In this document: positions 32,458 through 46,200 of the stretch, piece after piece | Numbering within the stretch: the first letter of the stretch is position 1 | Layout: each line of letters starts with the position of its first letter | NCBI RefSeq assembly: GCF_029227915.1 | Contig: NC_079886.1 | Span: 9,569,501-9,633,500 of the forward strand | Length of the DNA: 64,000 nucleotides | Source of the DNA: Hydractinia symbiolongicarpus | Taxonomy: Eukaryota > Cnidaria > Hydrozoa > Anthoathecata > Hydractiniidae | Direction: 5' to 3' | The notes under the pieces: generated by a model | Database searches by the model: none | The model's input: the letters and a program-made list of their open reading frames with translations, nothing else | Told to the model about the DNA's origin: nothing | Position numbers and translations under genes: made by a program

Positions 32458-35400
32458 TTAAAGTTTGTGCACCGTAAAATGAGATGCGGCGTGCAACATT
32501 TTGAATTGACAGCTTATATCAGATTGTATCGACAACTGAGCTTTCTTCTCCAACACGAAAATTCTTGAGATGCTTCTAACACATTGTTTCTTACACTCTG
32601 TCAATGGAACCGTTTTTCTTGCTAATACAGTTGATCTTCCCTTCTTGATGTGGAAATCCAATGTTGTGATGTTCATATTTGCTTTGCGAAAATATTCTTC
32701 GTTTTTGTAGAAAAACATCTACGAAGAAAAAAATTCTGAATTACATCTTTTTTCCCAGCTCAACTTTCAACACAATAGGGAATAAAGCAACAATTTTTTG
32801 TTGAACAATTTCAAGTTTTTATGGTTTTTCGTTTTTCAAGGTTTCTTGGTATAAATTTGTTAATTTTTTTTAGATACACGGAGATGTGCAAAATGTACAA
32901 TCAAAGCGAACGTAAAAGTCGCATATGGTATTTCCATACAATTAAAATTCCCTGCTGCAAACACCACGTGAATTTGCGAAGCGATGTATCATAACTGTTG
33001 CAACTTAATTTTCGCGAATTTTCGACAAATTTAAAGTTTGCGAACTCCAAAAAAAAAGAAAGAAAGAAAAAAATGTCCATTTCAGAAACATTTTTATATG
33101 CTTTGACTACGAAAGGCTTTATTTTAAGTCCCAATCCTCAATTGTAAGGTTAACTTTAGAAAATTCGCGAATACTAAGCAGTTCGTGGATTGAGTACGAA
33201 GTTTACTGAACCACGTGACTTCGGCATATTAAATTTCAGAAAACATGTTTTTAGTAGTTGTCAAATAACTCAAACAAATACAATCGTGTTGATTCTGAAC
33301 CATCACGGTAGTCCAGGAGACACCCTGCAACAGGGGTCCCGGAAACAAGGTTGTCAATATATTTTATTCTGTTTTTGTTATTTAGCAAAATGGTTTAAAG
33401 TCTTAAAAAATCAGACAGTGTTGTATAAAGAAGCTTATCCTATTTACCCAGGAAAATGAAAGTTCATATAAGTTTATATGAAAGGGGATTTTTTTAATCT
33501 ATTTTTAACTTTATTTTCTTAACAAGCTGAAACGAAACCAAGGTGGGACGTTTCCCTCTATTGAATTAAAAATTCTAATAAAAATATTAATTTCGTTCAT
33601 CGCACCTAATGGCTACCATTACTGTATTGTAAATAGCATATTAATAAGAACTTAATCGAATATTTCAGCTGACTGTCATAGCATAAGAACATTTATTTGA
33701 ACATCTTATAAATTCCCAGAGTCTTTCTAATTAAAAAACAATGCAAAAGCAATGCATTACTTTTTAATTATGATATTAATCCAGGTCAATTTCTCCAAAA
33801 AATACAATACTCACTTGAACTTGCACCTGGTAAATTCCGGGTGTTTGGATGCGAATAAAAAAATTCTTTTGGAATTCAATATCACCATTATGAATTTTTT
33901 TCTTCCAGTTGTGGATTGGACGATCTAAATCAAAGAAATACAACCTTATTGATAAACTTGCAGAAAAGCAACTTCGTCAACAGGACTTCTCTTTCCTGGT
34001 AATTGCAAAGTTCTTTCTTCAATGCAGTAAAAAAGGTTAAATTTTTCAGTCAATTAGAAGGTGCTATTTAAACCAAATACGACTCCGCTGACAAATAAAT
34101 AGTTCCCAGTAAGCCAGAATATAGTAGCTGTTTCTAATAAAATAACAGGCCTGGTAACTAGATACTTACTAGGATCCGTAGTAATTAACTCGTCATTTCC
34201 GCATAAATCCAACAATATGACGGGTTTCTATCAAAAATGAAAAATCACTTGTGTCAAAAAACAAGAGATTACAAAAAAAAAATCACAGCACACTGACTGC
34301 GTGTTTCTTATTTCCCGACCGAAAACACAAATAATATTTTGAGCCACCTAGAAAGGCGAACAAAGAATTATTCTATATTAGTTCTTACATTGTAAGCTCT
34401 TAAATTGGACACCTATCTGAAACGAACAAAAATGTTAGCCTTGTATGTTTCCGCTTCAAGAAGAGTTGCTAAGCAAATTCGGAACTGTCACTGTTTCGTA
34501 AAAATTATGACTAGGCAAGTTAGAGCGCGAATAACGCGAATAAGTTCCATAGTGCACAACAGAACCGCATTCCAAAGCTAAGTTAGAATTTACGTTTTTT
34601 ATTTACATTACGTTTTGATGGAGCATAAAAATAGAAAAACACAAACATATAAGACTGGAATTTTGTGGCAAGTTGGGATGTGATTTAAGCTTGTCTATCC
34701 AAACCGAATGTCAACATACGTCATTTTGCGGCTACCATGTTATCGTAAAAACGCACCGCGCTGGAGATAATTTATTTTCTTAGTGTAAATTTAGGTTTAA
34801 GTACCTCTTAAGAGTTGTGATGTTTGCGCTTATACTTTGGACTTTTTTAAAATTGTTTTGTTCATATTTTTTCTTTTATTGCAAAAAGTTGACTCTCTCT
34901 AATTCGATTTTCCAGGGGTATAAATTTTAGTCATCAATGTTTCCATTAGGCGTTAAAAAATTAACTCCAATTAGCGCACTTGCTTAACGCGAATTAACGC
35001 CAGATGAAAAGCAAGCTAAAGTAAAAATGGTGGGAAAGTTTAACAAGTATTTGTTTATAAACCGGACAATTGACTGCTTATTTACTTAAAGCCGCCATTT
35101 TAGTGGCTTTAAAATGACAGTTATTAAAAAAACAATTGATAAACTTGCTAAACCGGTTATTATTATGAACAGAAAGAAGGAAATATAAAACTTAGGGAAA
35201 ATATAAAAAGCATCGAAAGCTGGGTACGAAGTTAGTAAATCTGTTTACTACTTAGTAAAAACTTTACCACACGGAAAACTGAATACACGCAAACCTAATT
35301 CTGACAACCTCATACCAATTTATTTCTAACTCCTGCCACAAGTGATGGAGTAAGAAATAGGCGATACAACCATCCTCGTACCAGGGTTCTTTTTATTTTT

Positions 35401-35939
35401 CAAAAAAAGAAAAAGAGCCCTGTGTAATAATAAAATTGTTTTTGCAAACTTTTTTCTTAATATGATTAGTAATATTGATAACGTTTGGTTGAAATCGCGA
35501 TCTTTATCACAGAAAACATTCCGGGAAAAGTACGATAAGTTGGACTTTGTATTCTAGTAAAGAAAAACAAACTGCTTACATGTGCTAAGGCGGTTTTGGG
35601 CGGTCGAGTTTTTCTCGTCGTCTGAACAGATCTTGCTGAAGCTATCTTGCGATTGACTGAGTACTGCAGTCTTGCATATTCAGCTTTCAAATTATTGATT
35701 TGGGCAATGTTAGATTCATAATTTAAAGTAATACGATGATACACCATGACGCCCACAATGACAACCAGACAGATTACTAACAACGCCACTATTAAAACAG
35801 TTATCAAGACCCGCCCTGATGTCATACCGCACGCTATTGGGTTGCGGAACGGGCGATGTTTTTTCACCCATTCTTCTGTAAAAGAATGCATTAACTTTCC
35901 ACCATCAGCTTCCTCTTTTATTTCTCCTTGATCTGACAT
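32458..35939 (-). CDS. TNF-superfamily ligand (type II membrane protein)
   Basis: Four exons close in phase: 35580-35939, 34170-34227, 33815-33924 and 32458-32718, giving 262 aa, the usual length of a TNF ligand. The protein has a short charged cytoplasmic N-terminus, one membrane segment (about 44-67, VLITVLIVALLVICLVVIVG), a stalk of about 40 residues with coiled-coil character, a possible furin site RKTR (109-112), and then a TNF homology domain that opens TALAH. Landmarks are RPIHNWKKKIHNGD, FFIRIQTPGIYQVQVQ followed by the core strand MFFY, SRIFVLEKKAQLSI and the C-terminal FTVHKL. Such ligands trimerise and signal through TNF receptors in apoptosis, immunity or tissue patterning; which receptor applies here is unknown. 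I cannot place it in a subfamily such as EDA or APRIL. Confidence 0.82.
33327..33356. repeat. Single end of CAACCTCG palindrome family
   Basis: CAGGGGTCCCGGAAACAAGGTTG resembles the right end of the family. It lies in the last intron of the TNF-like gene. Confidence 0.4.
35367..35423. mobile_element. CAACCTCG-family palindromic element, short
   Basis: CATCCTCGTACCAGGGTTCTTTTT pairs with AAAAAGAGCCCTG; the distal right end is lost. It lies in intron 1 of the TNF-like gene. Confidence 0.6.
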
Positions 35940-38900
35940 ATTTTTTTTATTTTTTTAATATTTTTTTTATTTGCAATTTTAACTTTTATATGTAATTACA
36001 CCATTCCGTGTTCACGATAGGTACACACTGCTCCAAACTGTTGTAAACTTTATATCGGATTTATTTAAACTTTATTCGTGGAAACGGGAATTAACATTCA
36101 CAACCTAGTTCCCACTCACCGTTTAATTGCTTCGTGTGATCTCCCCCTTTTAAACAGAGAACAAAAAAAAATTCCCAGGATATAAAAGGGATAAAAAAAA
36201 ACCTGCGGAGGAACTCGTGATTAATCATTGGTTACTAGACGGAGTAAAACTGACAAATTTTGCTTTCGAACTGCTGGCAGAGATACTTTCTTATGTTTCC
36301 TACTTCCAGGTAGAAGAAGTAAGATTCTCGGAAGCACAAGAGGCTGAAATTATAGGTACTTTCAACTTCTGACACGCGAAATCTCTTGTTCAACTTTCGT
36401 GAGGTTGTCAGTCATATAAAATGTTTAGGATTTAGTTTCACCGTTAAACCTCAAATTAAGTAAACAGTGTTTATACTATATCAAAAAACACTTCAAAGTA
36501 TTTTTCCTTAGTTTAATTTTAACAAGAAATATTAATTTTACGTTTTAACCAAATACAGGGTTCTAATGGACAAAAACAGTGTTCAATAAAGTCAGCCAAA
36601 ATTAGCAAACTTTCAGAGATAGGATCTAACCTAAGGTCCTAAATCTGCTGTAAACATTGATAACTGAAATTTGGTAACTTCAGATTGCATGAACGTAGTA
36701 TAGTAATAACTTATAATTAATTTTGGGAGTGGACTTCGAAATTTGCCAGCTTGTTGGAGATTGTAGTCATTATTTTTACATCTGGCCCATCTACCTCAGG
36801 TTAATTTAGCAGAAAAACTAAGACAGACTGGAAAACCTATACCCGTTATTTAAAAAAAATTTTTATTTTTAAATTTTCAGGCAACCTCGATCCCAGGGCT
36901 TTTTCTCTCTTTCTTATATAAGTGGCAACGACAAAGAAATTTTTTCTCGCTGTCCCTTATATCAAAAAGAGAAAAAAAATCCCTGGGACCGAGGTTGATT
37001 TTCAGGATGTTTTCTTGAAGTAAAACATGTTGTGTTTTGTTTATTCAAGAGCCTTTTGTTCGTAGAATTACAAAATTTTTGTTACGTTTTTGAGAAAAGC
37101 GAAAGTAAACAAAACGTAACAAGAATAAAGTTACAACAACAATTTGTGCTTCCAAAAAAAACAGTTTTGTTTGATAAATAAATAGAGGTGTTAAAAAAGG
37201 TTTTCCCCGAAACCTAATATTGTCAATAAGAGGCTAATACGGGCCACCGACTAGTGAAAATAAATACTGAAAAAATTGGGAAAGTCGAAATTTATCTCTC
37301 TCAATGTTCTTTTACTACCTTAGCAAAAGAAAATTGGGATAATTATCTTTCGAAGAAAGTTGTCGAAGAAAGTTTTCTAGAGAGTCTTTAAAAAGTTTAT
37401 GTTATCACGAATTTTGGAAAGCAAATAATTTTTTCTTAAGCATCTCTGCACCAAATAAGGCCTGGAAAGGAGGTTGTATTGTGTGTTCAATCGCTGGGCT
37501 AATGCGCTGTTTATTTTTTTGAGTAGCCCATTCTTAACGCAAACTTAGAATGGAAAATAAGAAGCTCTGGAGACGAAACTGCTAATTTTTCTTTTAATAG
37601 TGGTATTGCTAGTAAAAACCTTGATGTTCATTATTGTAAGTAACCATAGAAACTAAAATGAATAAAATAACCACACGTTATCTTTGTAATATCTTTTCTT
37701 GGCAGCACATGCGTCATACAGTTAATAAGCGTACCGCAAAACAAAACCACAGCTAAAGCTACTTAGGCCTAGTCTTTTCGAATATGAAGTAAATGACTGC
37801 AATAAATATGGATGTGGATGTGGATGTTATATAACACAAAAAAACGCACATGCTCCATCTTTTTACCGTGTAATAAAAACTGCTTCATAAAAGGTTAGAT
37901 TGGAAGATTTTTAAAATAATTTTGATTCTTAAATTCGTTTGCGTAGAAAACTCGGAACACCAGTCCGGGTGATCATGGCCCCCATTTTTAACTATAAACA
38001 CTTTTGGATAAACAACCAGAGAACAACTTGATTATGATAACGTTCTTTAACTGTCTAAAAATCATATATAATTTTGTCTTACATTTACTTGTTTCGTGCC
38101 AGTGCCAGTACTTTCGAAGTGATTACGAAAACCCTGAAGTAGCGCTATTTTTCCAGGGATTTCCCAGAAAACGTAAATGACAATATGACTCTATTAATAG
38201 TCACAGCAGTAGACAAGATTGACGCTGCTTTTTTATGCGCAATTATGACGGAAAAACCAAAAATATATATACTTCCTCATCTAGAATGACAATCGATCTC
38301 AATATTTTCACATCCAATTTCTTACTAAATTTAACAAATAAAGGCAACTCCGATGCTTTTCAGGAAACAACTAACAATTTAATTATATTGTTTATAAATA
38401 TAATTAATTATAAAGTTGGCTTACCCTTTTTTACTCGTGACATCAATTTAGCATGTAATTAATACACGCCGATTTTAATCACCAGCTTTTTAAACAGGCA
38501 ATTAATTCCCAAAATAAAACAATATATAATTTTCCCTTAATTAATTTTTCTTTTGGCAGATGATTTTGTTTTTGTAAAGTCTGGCTGTTACTACCTCCAT
38601 ACCATACCTCCATGCCATGCCATGCCATACATCCACGCTACGGTTCACCTTAACTTCAAAACAACTTTATCTCAAAACACTAATATAACATTAGTATCTT
38701 CTTGCCTTATTTGCAATTATAGCAGAGTACTAAGATAAATCAAACAAGGTGAAATGCATGTAAATCCAAACTCCATCTTGAATAAATCTCTGGAATCATA
38801 AACGGGGTATAGTGAGCGCAATCACTCGGTCTTTTTATAATTAGCGGACCCACGAGCAACGGAATGACGTCAAAATAGAATTGAATCCATAATAAGTTTA

Positions 38901-40239
38901 AACAAAAAATTATTAAAACATGGCGGGGAAGAAGTGACAAAGTGGGGAGAAAACAATCTCTAAGGATAAATTTTGTCTTTTAGCAACACATACTCGCGAA
39001 ACGAATGCTTTTTTTGTTTAATACTAATATTTTATGAATGTTTAACTTATATGGAAATGGGAAGTGAGCTTTAAAGACAACCTTGGATTTTATACCATTC
39101 CTATTCCGTTCATAAAAATAATCATCACTAACATTTTTGTGCTTAAATGTTTGATTCATCAATTTTTTGAAATTTTTCATTCCCATAGCATTTTTAATGA
39201 CACCCAAAATATTCCCGCCATTTAAAGAACACACCCGCGAGATCTCCCGTACGTCATTATATCAAAATTTACAAAAATTCTACTTCTCAAGACTAACAGA
39301 TTCCTTGATTTCTTGAAAAGAACATGAGTATACAAGAATGAATCTATCAGGTAAGCGAGCATAAACCCACTTTAAAGCAATCAAAACATACACATTTTCT
39401 CTCCCGTGGTGACTCAGGCAAAATCCAACATACATCTGATACGCGTTTTACACGCAGATTACGTTGTCATTATAATGTCTTACAGATGTTTTCTTTCGCG
39501 CGTTTTATCGAGTTCGTATACTTATTCGATGTTACAACAAACTGTTTGTGCACACAATATACCCATCCATTTTAACACCCGAGGAGGAGGGAAGTTGTGA
39601 GAGTGTTATTTGTTACTTGAAAGAAAATTTAATACTCTTTGAAGATGATAAGTGATGATATTAAATACTTATTTGGTCTTTAGGTGAATTTTAATCTATG
39701 TTTATAGAGAAAGCAAATAGTTCACTTGCCTCATTTTTTACATCTCTTAACAACTTCGTTATTTCTCATTTAATATCAGCTTAACAGCTAAAAACAGATG
39801 GTTTTAAGCACTTCTTTCTTCGTATAGTTTACACAGATATAAGGAAGCTCCGCCTCGCGTGATAACACCGGCTGGTAATAACCGAGAAGGGATTCTCCTA
39901 TGCGAAGCAAAAGCATAAGTGATATTCTCTAGACAAGAAAGAAATTCCGAGAAAATAAGATGACGTAATGGAATCTATATATAATATCTTTTCTTATAAA
40001 CATTTTATATTTTAATAAGAAATTCTAAGAAATTTTTAAAAAAGAGGCCTACATGTATTTTGATAATTGTCAATCCCTAAAATCCCAACCTTTATATTCC
40101 CCAACAAATACTTTCTATTCAACAAATCGATGTTTCACGGTGTGAAGTATCGAAACGTCTTCCCCTTCGTAACGACGGGTTGACGTTAAGCGCACCATCT
40201 TCGATTTGCCAGTCACTACTTCCTTCCTATAAAAACATT
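35940..40239. other. Intergenic between the TNF-like gene and ANKZF1
   Basis: It contains the upstream region of the TNF-like gene (a T/A-rich stretch directly 5' of the start) and one clear palindromic element (36882-36997). I see no coding exon; all open frames are short and AT-driven. Confidence 0.6.
36882..36997. mobile_element. CAACCTCG-family palindromic element
   Basis: CAACCTCGATCCCAGGGCTT at one end and AATCCCTGGGACCGAGGTTG at the other form a near-perfect 20-bp terminal inverted repeat around an imperfect hairpin interior. Confidence 0.85.
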
Positions 40240-43200
40240 TTATTTCCCTATCAACATTTTATGAGAATGAACACAATCCGTACTGCAGTATTTGTATTCG
40301 TATCTTTCAAATGCTTCCTTCTCTGAAATCTCTTTTCGACAATTTGAACATCTACAAAGGAGAGCAAAACAAAATATATATAATCAAAACGTTATTTTAT
40401 TTTACATTTCCATATATCATGCCGAAAAAACATGGGAAAAATAAATCCCCCACTTTACGAAAGTGATCTTGATCATTTCGAGGATTTTGTTAATCACATA
40501 CATATAAAGGAAATGAAACTGTACATCAATTTGTTTAGAAACTGGAATTGTACACTTTCGCTTCAAACAACAAAGAGATGAAAGAGTTCACGGAAAGAGA
40601 AAGTCATTTCTGTAGTACACAGAAACATACGTTTATGCTTACCTAAGAGAGTTTGTCAGCTGAGATGCGAACCTTCGTTCAGCCATCACTGCTCTCTGTA
40701 AAAACAAACATAAACTTAAACAGATTGTACGATCAAAAGCAACAGGAAAATCTTTGTGTAATTAAAAAAAAAAAATGTACCAATACACCTTTCCCGAATG
40801 TCATAAATTATAATAATTATGACGCCATCCAAAATTTTATAATAGTTCTGTGCTCTTCAAATCAGGATATTCAGATAGAATATTAAATTATCATGACAAA
40901 AATGAAGTTTTTAGAGCAATATAATATTCTGGTTGGATTTTATTTAGATTTGAAGAAAATAATTATTTTGAAGACGAGGCTATTCTTAGAAAGCTTGGCT
41001 ATATAAAGGGTTTGACCTAACCTTCTGCTCTGAATCGACGCACTTAATAAACAGAAATATTTACGAAATTAGGTAATTTGTTCTACCTTTTGCTAAGGAA
41101 CTTAGGGATAAGAATGATTTTTAGTATATAGTATTTCCTAATTATGCCAAACTCATTTAAAGAAGTCGTTCTTTAATTGAGTTTGGCATAATAAGGAAAT
41201 TCAGGAAAGGTCTATTAGTCTAAACATCAAACAACAGGTAATATTATAACCAACTCGTGGTCAAAACGTGCCGCAACGTCTCTATTTTTGCCTAATTTTG
41301 AATTGTACACTCCGAAGGACGGGAACTAGCGTTGCAACAAGGGTAAAATACCGACATGCCATCTATTAGCCATAAACCGTAATCACTTAACTTTGAGATA
41401 TCAAAATAGAAGTTCATTTAAAGAGAATTAAAGTTTCTATCGGCATAATAAGTTCACCAACGGTGAGGTATCAGGTAGCTAGAATGTCGGCGAAAAATAA
41501 TGAACATTTCGAGTTTTTTTAAAAAAAGGTGGGAAGTCTAAGGGTTACCAAACTTTTCTCCTACACTTCCACTACAAATACAAATACAAACTAAAGCCTG
41601 AAATACACGATCCGTTTAAACAAAAGGATTGAACCTGACCGTTCGTGCATTTTTAAAAAATGAAGCTTTTTGACTTGCCAAATTTGACTTAATCCGTCAT
41701 TTCAAAAAGATAGACGTGTTCATCTTTTTTAATTTAATGCATGATCTTTCTCTAGTGAAACTTCGTAAATCTGTTGAATAATATAGATATTATCACTGCA
41801 TAAACAGTTGATAACTCGCTTGTTTATGGCATGATAATATCTGTATTATTCAAAAGTTAGTAAATCTATCGCTTTAAACGTTTGACGTCTTGTACCACTT
41901 TTGGATTATTATGCAAAATACAATTCAAAACAAGATAGCTACAGTAAAAAAAATCAAGAGAAAACAAAAATAAATGGCAAAAACAAAAAAAAATGACTTT
42001 ACGGAGGATTTATCGAGAAATGGCGTTTGTACAATTCCTTAAAAACGGTCGCTATGATACTGTAACAGCACGTCTTTTCATTTTGCTTGGTAGGATTCAA
42101 AAGACTTTCAAAGCATCTTGCACGTTTAAACGGATTACGTGTAGACAAGAAACCTTTCACAAAGTTTCCCCTACAGGTTTTGACCTTCCGCTTAAACGGA
42201 TCGTGTATTTCAGCCTTAAAACATTATAGTAACAAAAGTTTAAGATGCATTTTCATATCAGATTCAGGGTTTTTAGATGTGGTAATGAAAGAGGTGTGCT
42301 TACAAATTCATCAAGAGAATTACCAAACCCGACGCTCTACATACCTTCTCTCGATCAGACAGGCCTTCAAATGCTTTTTGTTCTTTCTCTACTAATATTT
42401 GTTGCATCTCCTCAGCCTTCTTCGCCTGTAAAATATACGTGATTTCAAACCTTCAATTAGTACCTAAGATTGTAGTGGTATTAAAAAACTATGTTTTTCA
42501 GAGGAATGGTGAGGTGATGCCGAGCTCCAACTTTAAATTAGTACTGTGATGCAAAAAAAATAAATAACGATATAAGGGAAAACAACTTACATTAACATTT
42601 ATAAAATACAAAAGCATTTATTTTTATTTTTCACATGAAAATAATCAAATAAAAATGTTCATGTCTGCATTTTTTTGAAATGTTAAAATTTGACATTGAT
42701 TCGAGTTTCCCATGAGACATACATTAAACTTTTACAAAAAAACGGAATAAAATATGTTAAAACTTAAAATAAAATTGCAAAGCTTGTTTCTGCAATCCGC
42801 CATCGAAACAAATTATTTTTTAACATTAAATAACATCAATGCATCACCTGATTCTACATAATTATTTTTTAATTTTATCCTACCGGCTCAAACTTTCTCA
42901 ACTTAATTTTTTTTCGGCTTCAGCCATTTATCGGTTCTAATTTTTACCACCTCCCCTTCGAAGTCTTGGCCGATAAGGTACAGACCATATGATAATCGGC
43001 CGTAAAGCTCGGAGCTCTATACTTATATAGTTGTACGTATTTTTCTTTATAAGCAACTGAATTCATATTGAAGAAGAACTACTTTGTTCATCACTAACAT
43101 ACTGCCAAGCAGTGAGCGGGATTCGATCCGCGGTCCCCAGAACTGGGAGCCGCTCAGATAGTTTAGTTTGATTCACACCATCCGGATAAACTATCTGAGT

Positions 43201-46200
43201 TCATCACTAACATATTGCCGCACGTAGTGTAGTGGGTTCTTCTGCGGCTCCCAGTTCTGGGGACCGGGGATCGAATCCCGCTCACTGCTTGGCAGTATGT
43301 TAGTGATGAACAAAGTAGTTCTTCATCAATATGACTTACACGGATTATACCCGCCCGTCATGATCAGAGGTCTGATCGGGGTGAAGCATTCTCTGTTGAG
43401 AATGAAATACGGATGTGCTATGATAAATATTCACCTATAAGCAACTGAATTGTTAAAGTTTTACTTAAATTGCAAGGACAACCCTGTCAAAAATTATTGT
43501 TTGATTTAATGTCAATATTTTACGTAACAACCAGACTAAATTATTTTTTATTTCAAAATCAGGAAAAATAGACCTTTTCCGTAAATTAGTATAAACACTG
43601 AACTTAGGGAACACGAAACGAAGTTGTTAAAATTAATGATAAGTCCTTTTAAAATGATAACCTAAAAATAAATTGTTGCTTGCGTCCAATACTGTTTATA
43701 CCAAAAACAAAATACGTGTAAAATCGATAAGTGTTTGTCAATATACAAAACGCTTTTTCATATCGATTCTGTGATAATTTATTCCCTTCTTTTTGCTAAT
43801 AACCCCCTGTTAAAGATAGTTGTCCTCTAATCCTGACAGTAACAGATGCAAGCTCACTAAAAATCTAACCATTGACTAACGTGCGGGTAACCTACGTATA
43901 CAAATCAAACCAAGCAAAAGACCGCCTGCTGTAGAAACCAAATCCTTGCTACTTCCTTATAAATCCAGGGTTAAGTTTAGAGTTGTCCCGCTGACTTAAG
44001 TACCATGTAACTTTTATCGTCGTAATTATTTGTTTACATTACAATATGTAATAAAAAAAGGTTAAAAAAAATAATAGTGAAAATTATACTTTTAGTTTAT
44101 CTTTTCTTGCTTTATTTTGAGATTTCTTTTTTTCGGCATTTTTTCTTCTTTGTTCATCTTCTTGTTCTTCACTCAATGGACTTGGAATCTGTGCGAGTAA
44201 AAAGAAAAACGAAATGCAAAAACAGTAACTATAACGTTGAAACACGTAAAAAACGGTAAAAATTTCCATGTTTTAACGAAGCTTGCAACATTCACGCGAA
44301 AGATTAAAAAATCATCTAATTCTGGACACTTCAGTCGGTTAAAAAATGTTGGGAAAATCGAAACACAAAAAGATCCTTCTTAACAAGAAGTCAACTAATT
44401 CATCCTATTTTAACTACTACTAGCCGGCTGGTCCGTCGAAATATCCACTAGATTAGGGGAGTTAAACTTTTACAGAAAGATCATTTTGTTGTGAACTTCT
44501 GTAGAGAAAACAACCATGACAAGAAAAATCAATCTACAGCGCAATTTAAGTCACAAACTCTCACAAATTCTTAAACGAAGAACACACCAAGAAATTCCAT
44601 GTGACATCTCTATAACAATAGCCGTATTTTTACGTACGAAAACTTGAAGCTACAAATAACAAATGCGATATACTTTTATCGACTTTGCTACCACCTGCGA
44701 ATTCTCCACGGGCTAACAAGTATTTTAATAACGTGAAACTTTTATTCAAGTATTGGACAACATTGTGATTTCGTGTCAACAATTCTCATGATTCCCAGGA
44801 TATATATGTAAGGTTGTAGCTAGTAAACAGGATAGGCACACAAAGTGATCTTCAGTACCTTTGCTTTTTTGTAATCATATTTTTCAGGATATTTAGCCAT
44901 AAATCTTCTGAATTCATTTCTTGTACTCTTATCAGCAGCAACATCATATGGTACCTTCCCCTCTTTGTTTCTAAAACAGAGAATTTTGCCTCATTTGTGG
45001 ATATATTTATTTTCAGATAATTTTCACTTCACATCCACCACAGTTTTTATCACATTACAGTAAACCTTTTTAAATCTAGCCATGTTTTCAAACAATGACA
45101 AAATCTAAAATAATTGCATTTTGAAAAAAAAGGAAGCATAAATTCTGTTTTATAGGACTATTATTTTTTCAGCTTAACCTCAATATGCTTTCATACTGAT
45201 GTTTGTTTCATTACAGCGTTTATGCGATTTCGAAATTTCAATTCTATGATACTTAGTACATTCTTTATTTTTTTCTTCTCCTGTGATCTCATACTCATGA
45301 CCGTTACGGGTATAAAAAAGGAAGTTAAAAATCTTTCCTTTCGTATTGTATCACAAACCATCAAACCTCCAGAAATTACCCCTTATAAATTAGGTGCCAT
45401 CTCTATTAACTTCCTCTTATATTTTAACCATAAACGTTGTAGCACAGTCACAGAAACCGCCTGAATGCTTTCACCATGAAAATAATGTGTACGGATGTTC
45501 ATACAAAAAGGTTCTTACCGTTCACAAGGGTCGCAACCATTTTGTAGAAGCAACGAAATAATTTCTTTACTACGACTTTTCGCAGCTCTATGCAGTAGGG
45601 TATCACCAGTTTTATCTGAACAGAAGTTCATGTAATTCTCACTCATAAACCTTTTCTTTCTAGTTATATCTAACAAATCATTTGAAGTGGTTTCATTGGA
45701 AGACTTGTCTCTTGTATCATCCTCCGTTGAAGTTGTTCTTTCTTTATTCTTATCTTCACAGTAAAAGAAGCCACGCAGTTTTTCCAGATCACTACAGATA
45801 CAGTATTCGTATAGCTGGTACCAGAGTAGTTTATTTTCTAAGAGAAGAAGCTAGTTAAATCGCAACTAAAGACACTATTTACCCGATTCCTTGGTATAGT
45901 AAAATTAAAAATTAGAATTTTTTACTCTGTATTCTTACTAAAAGAGGGGAGATATGTGGTTCCACCTTGTACCAAAAGACTCAATCGATGTTTTAATAGT
46001 ACAAAAAGTTGACTTTAAAAACATTTGAGAAATTTGACAAAATGTGAATGGCACTTTTGATCATTTGAAAAATCGTAGGCAAGTGAAGGGACCACAAATT
46101 TGGATTTGAGACCCTTTAAAATGGCTAAATTACTACATTTTAGGTGTTTTTTGCCATTTAAAATGCAGAAATTGCACAGGTATTTTTCAAAATTTGAAAA

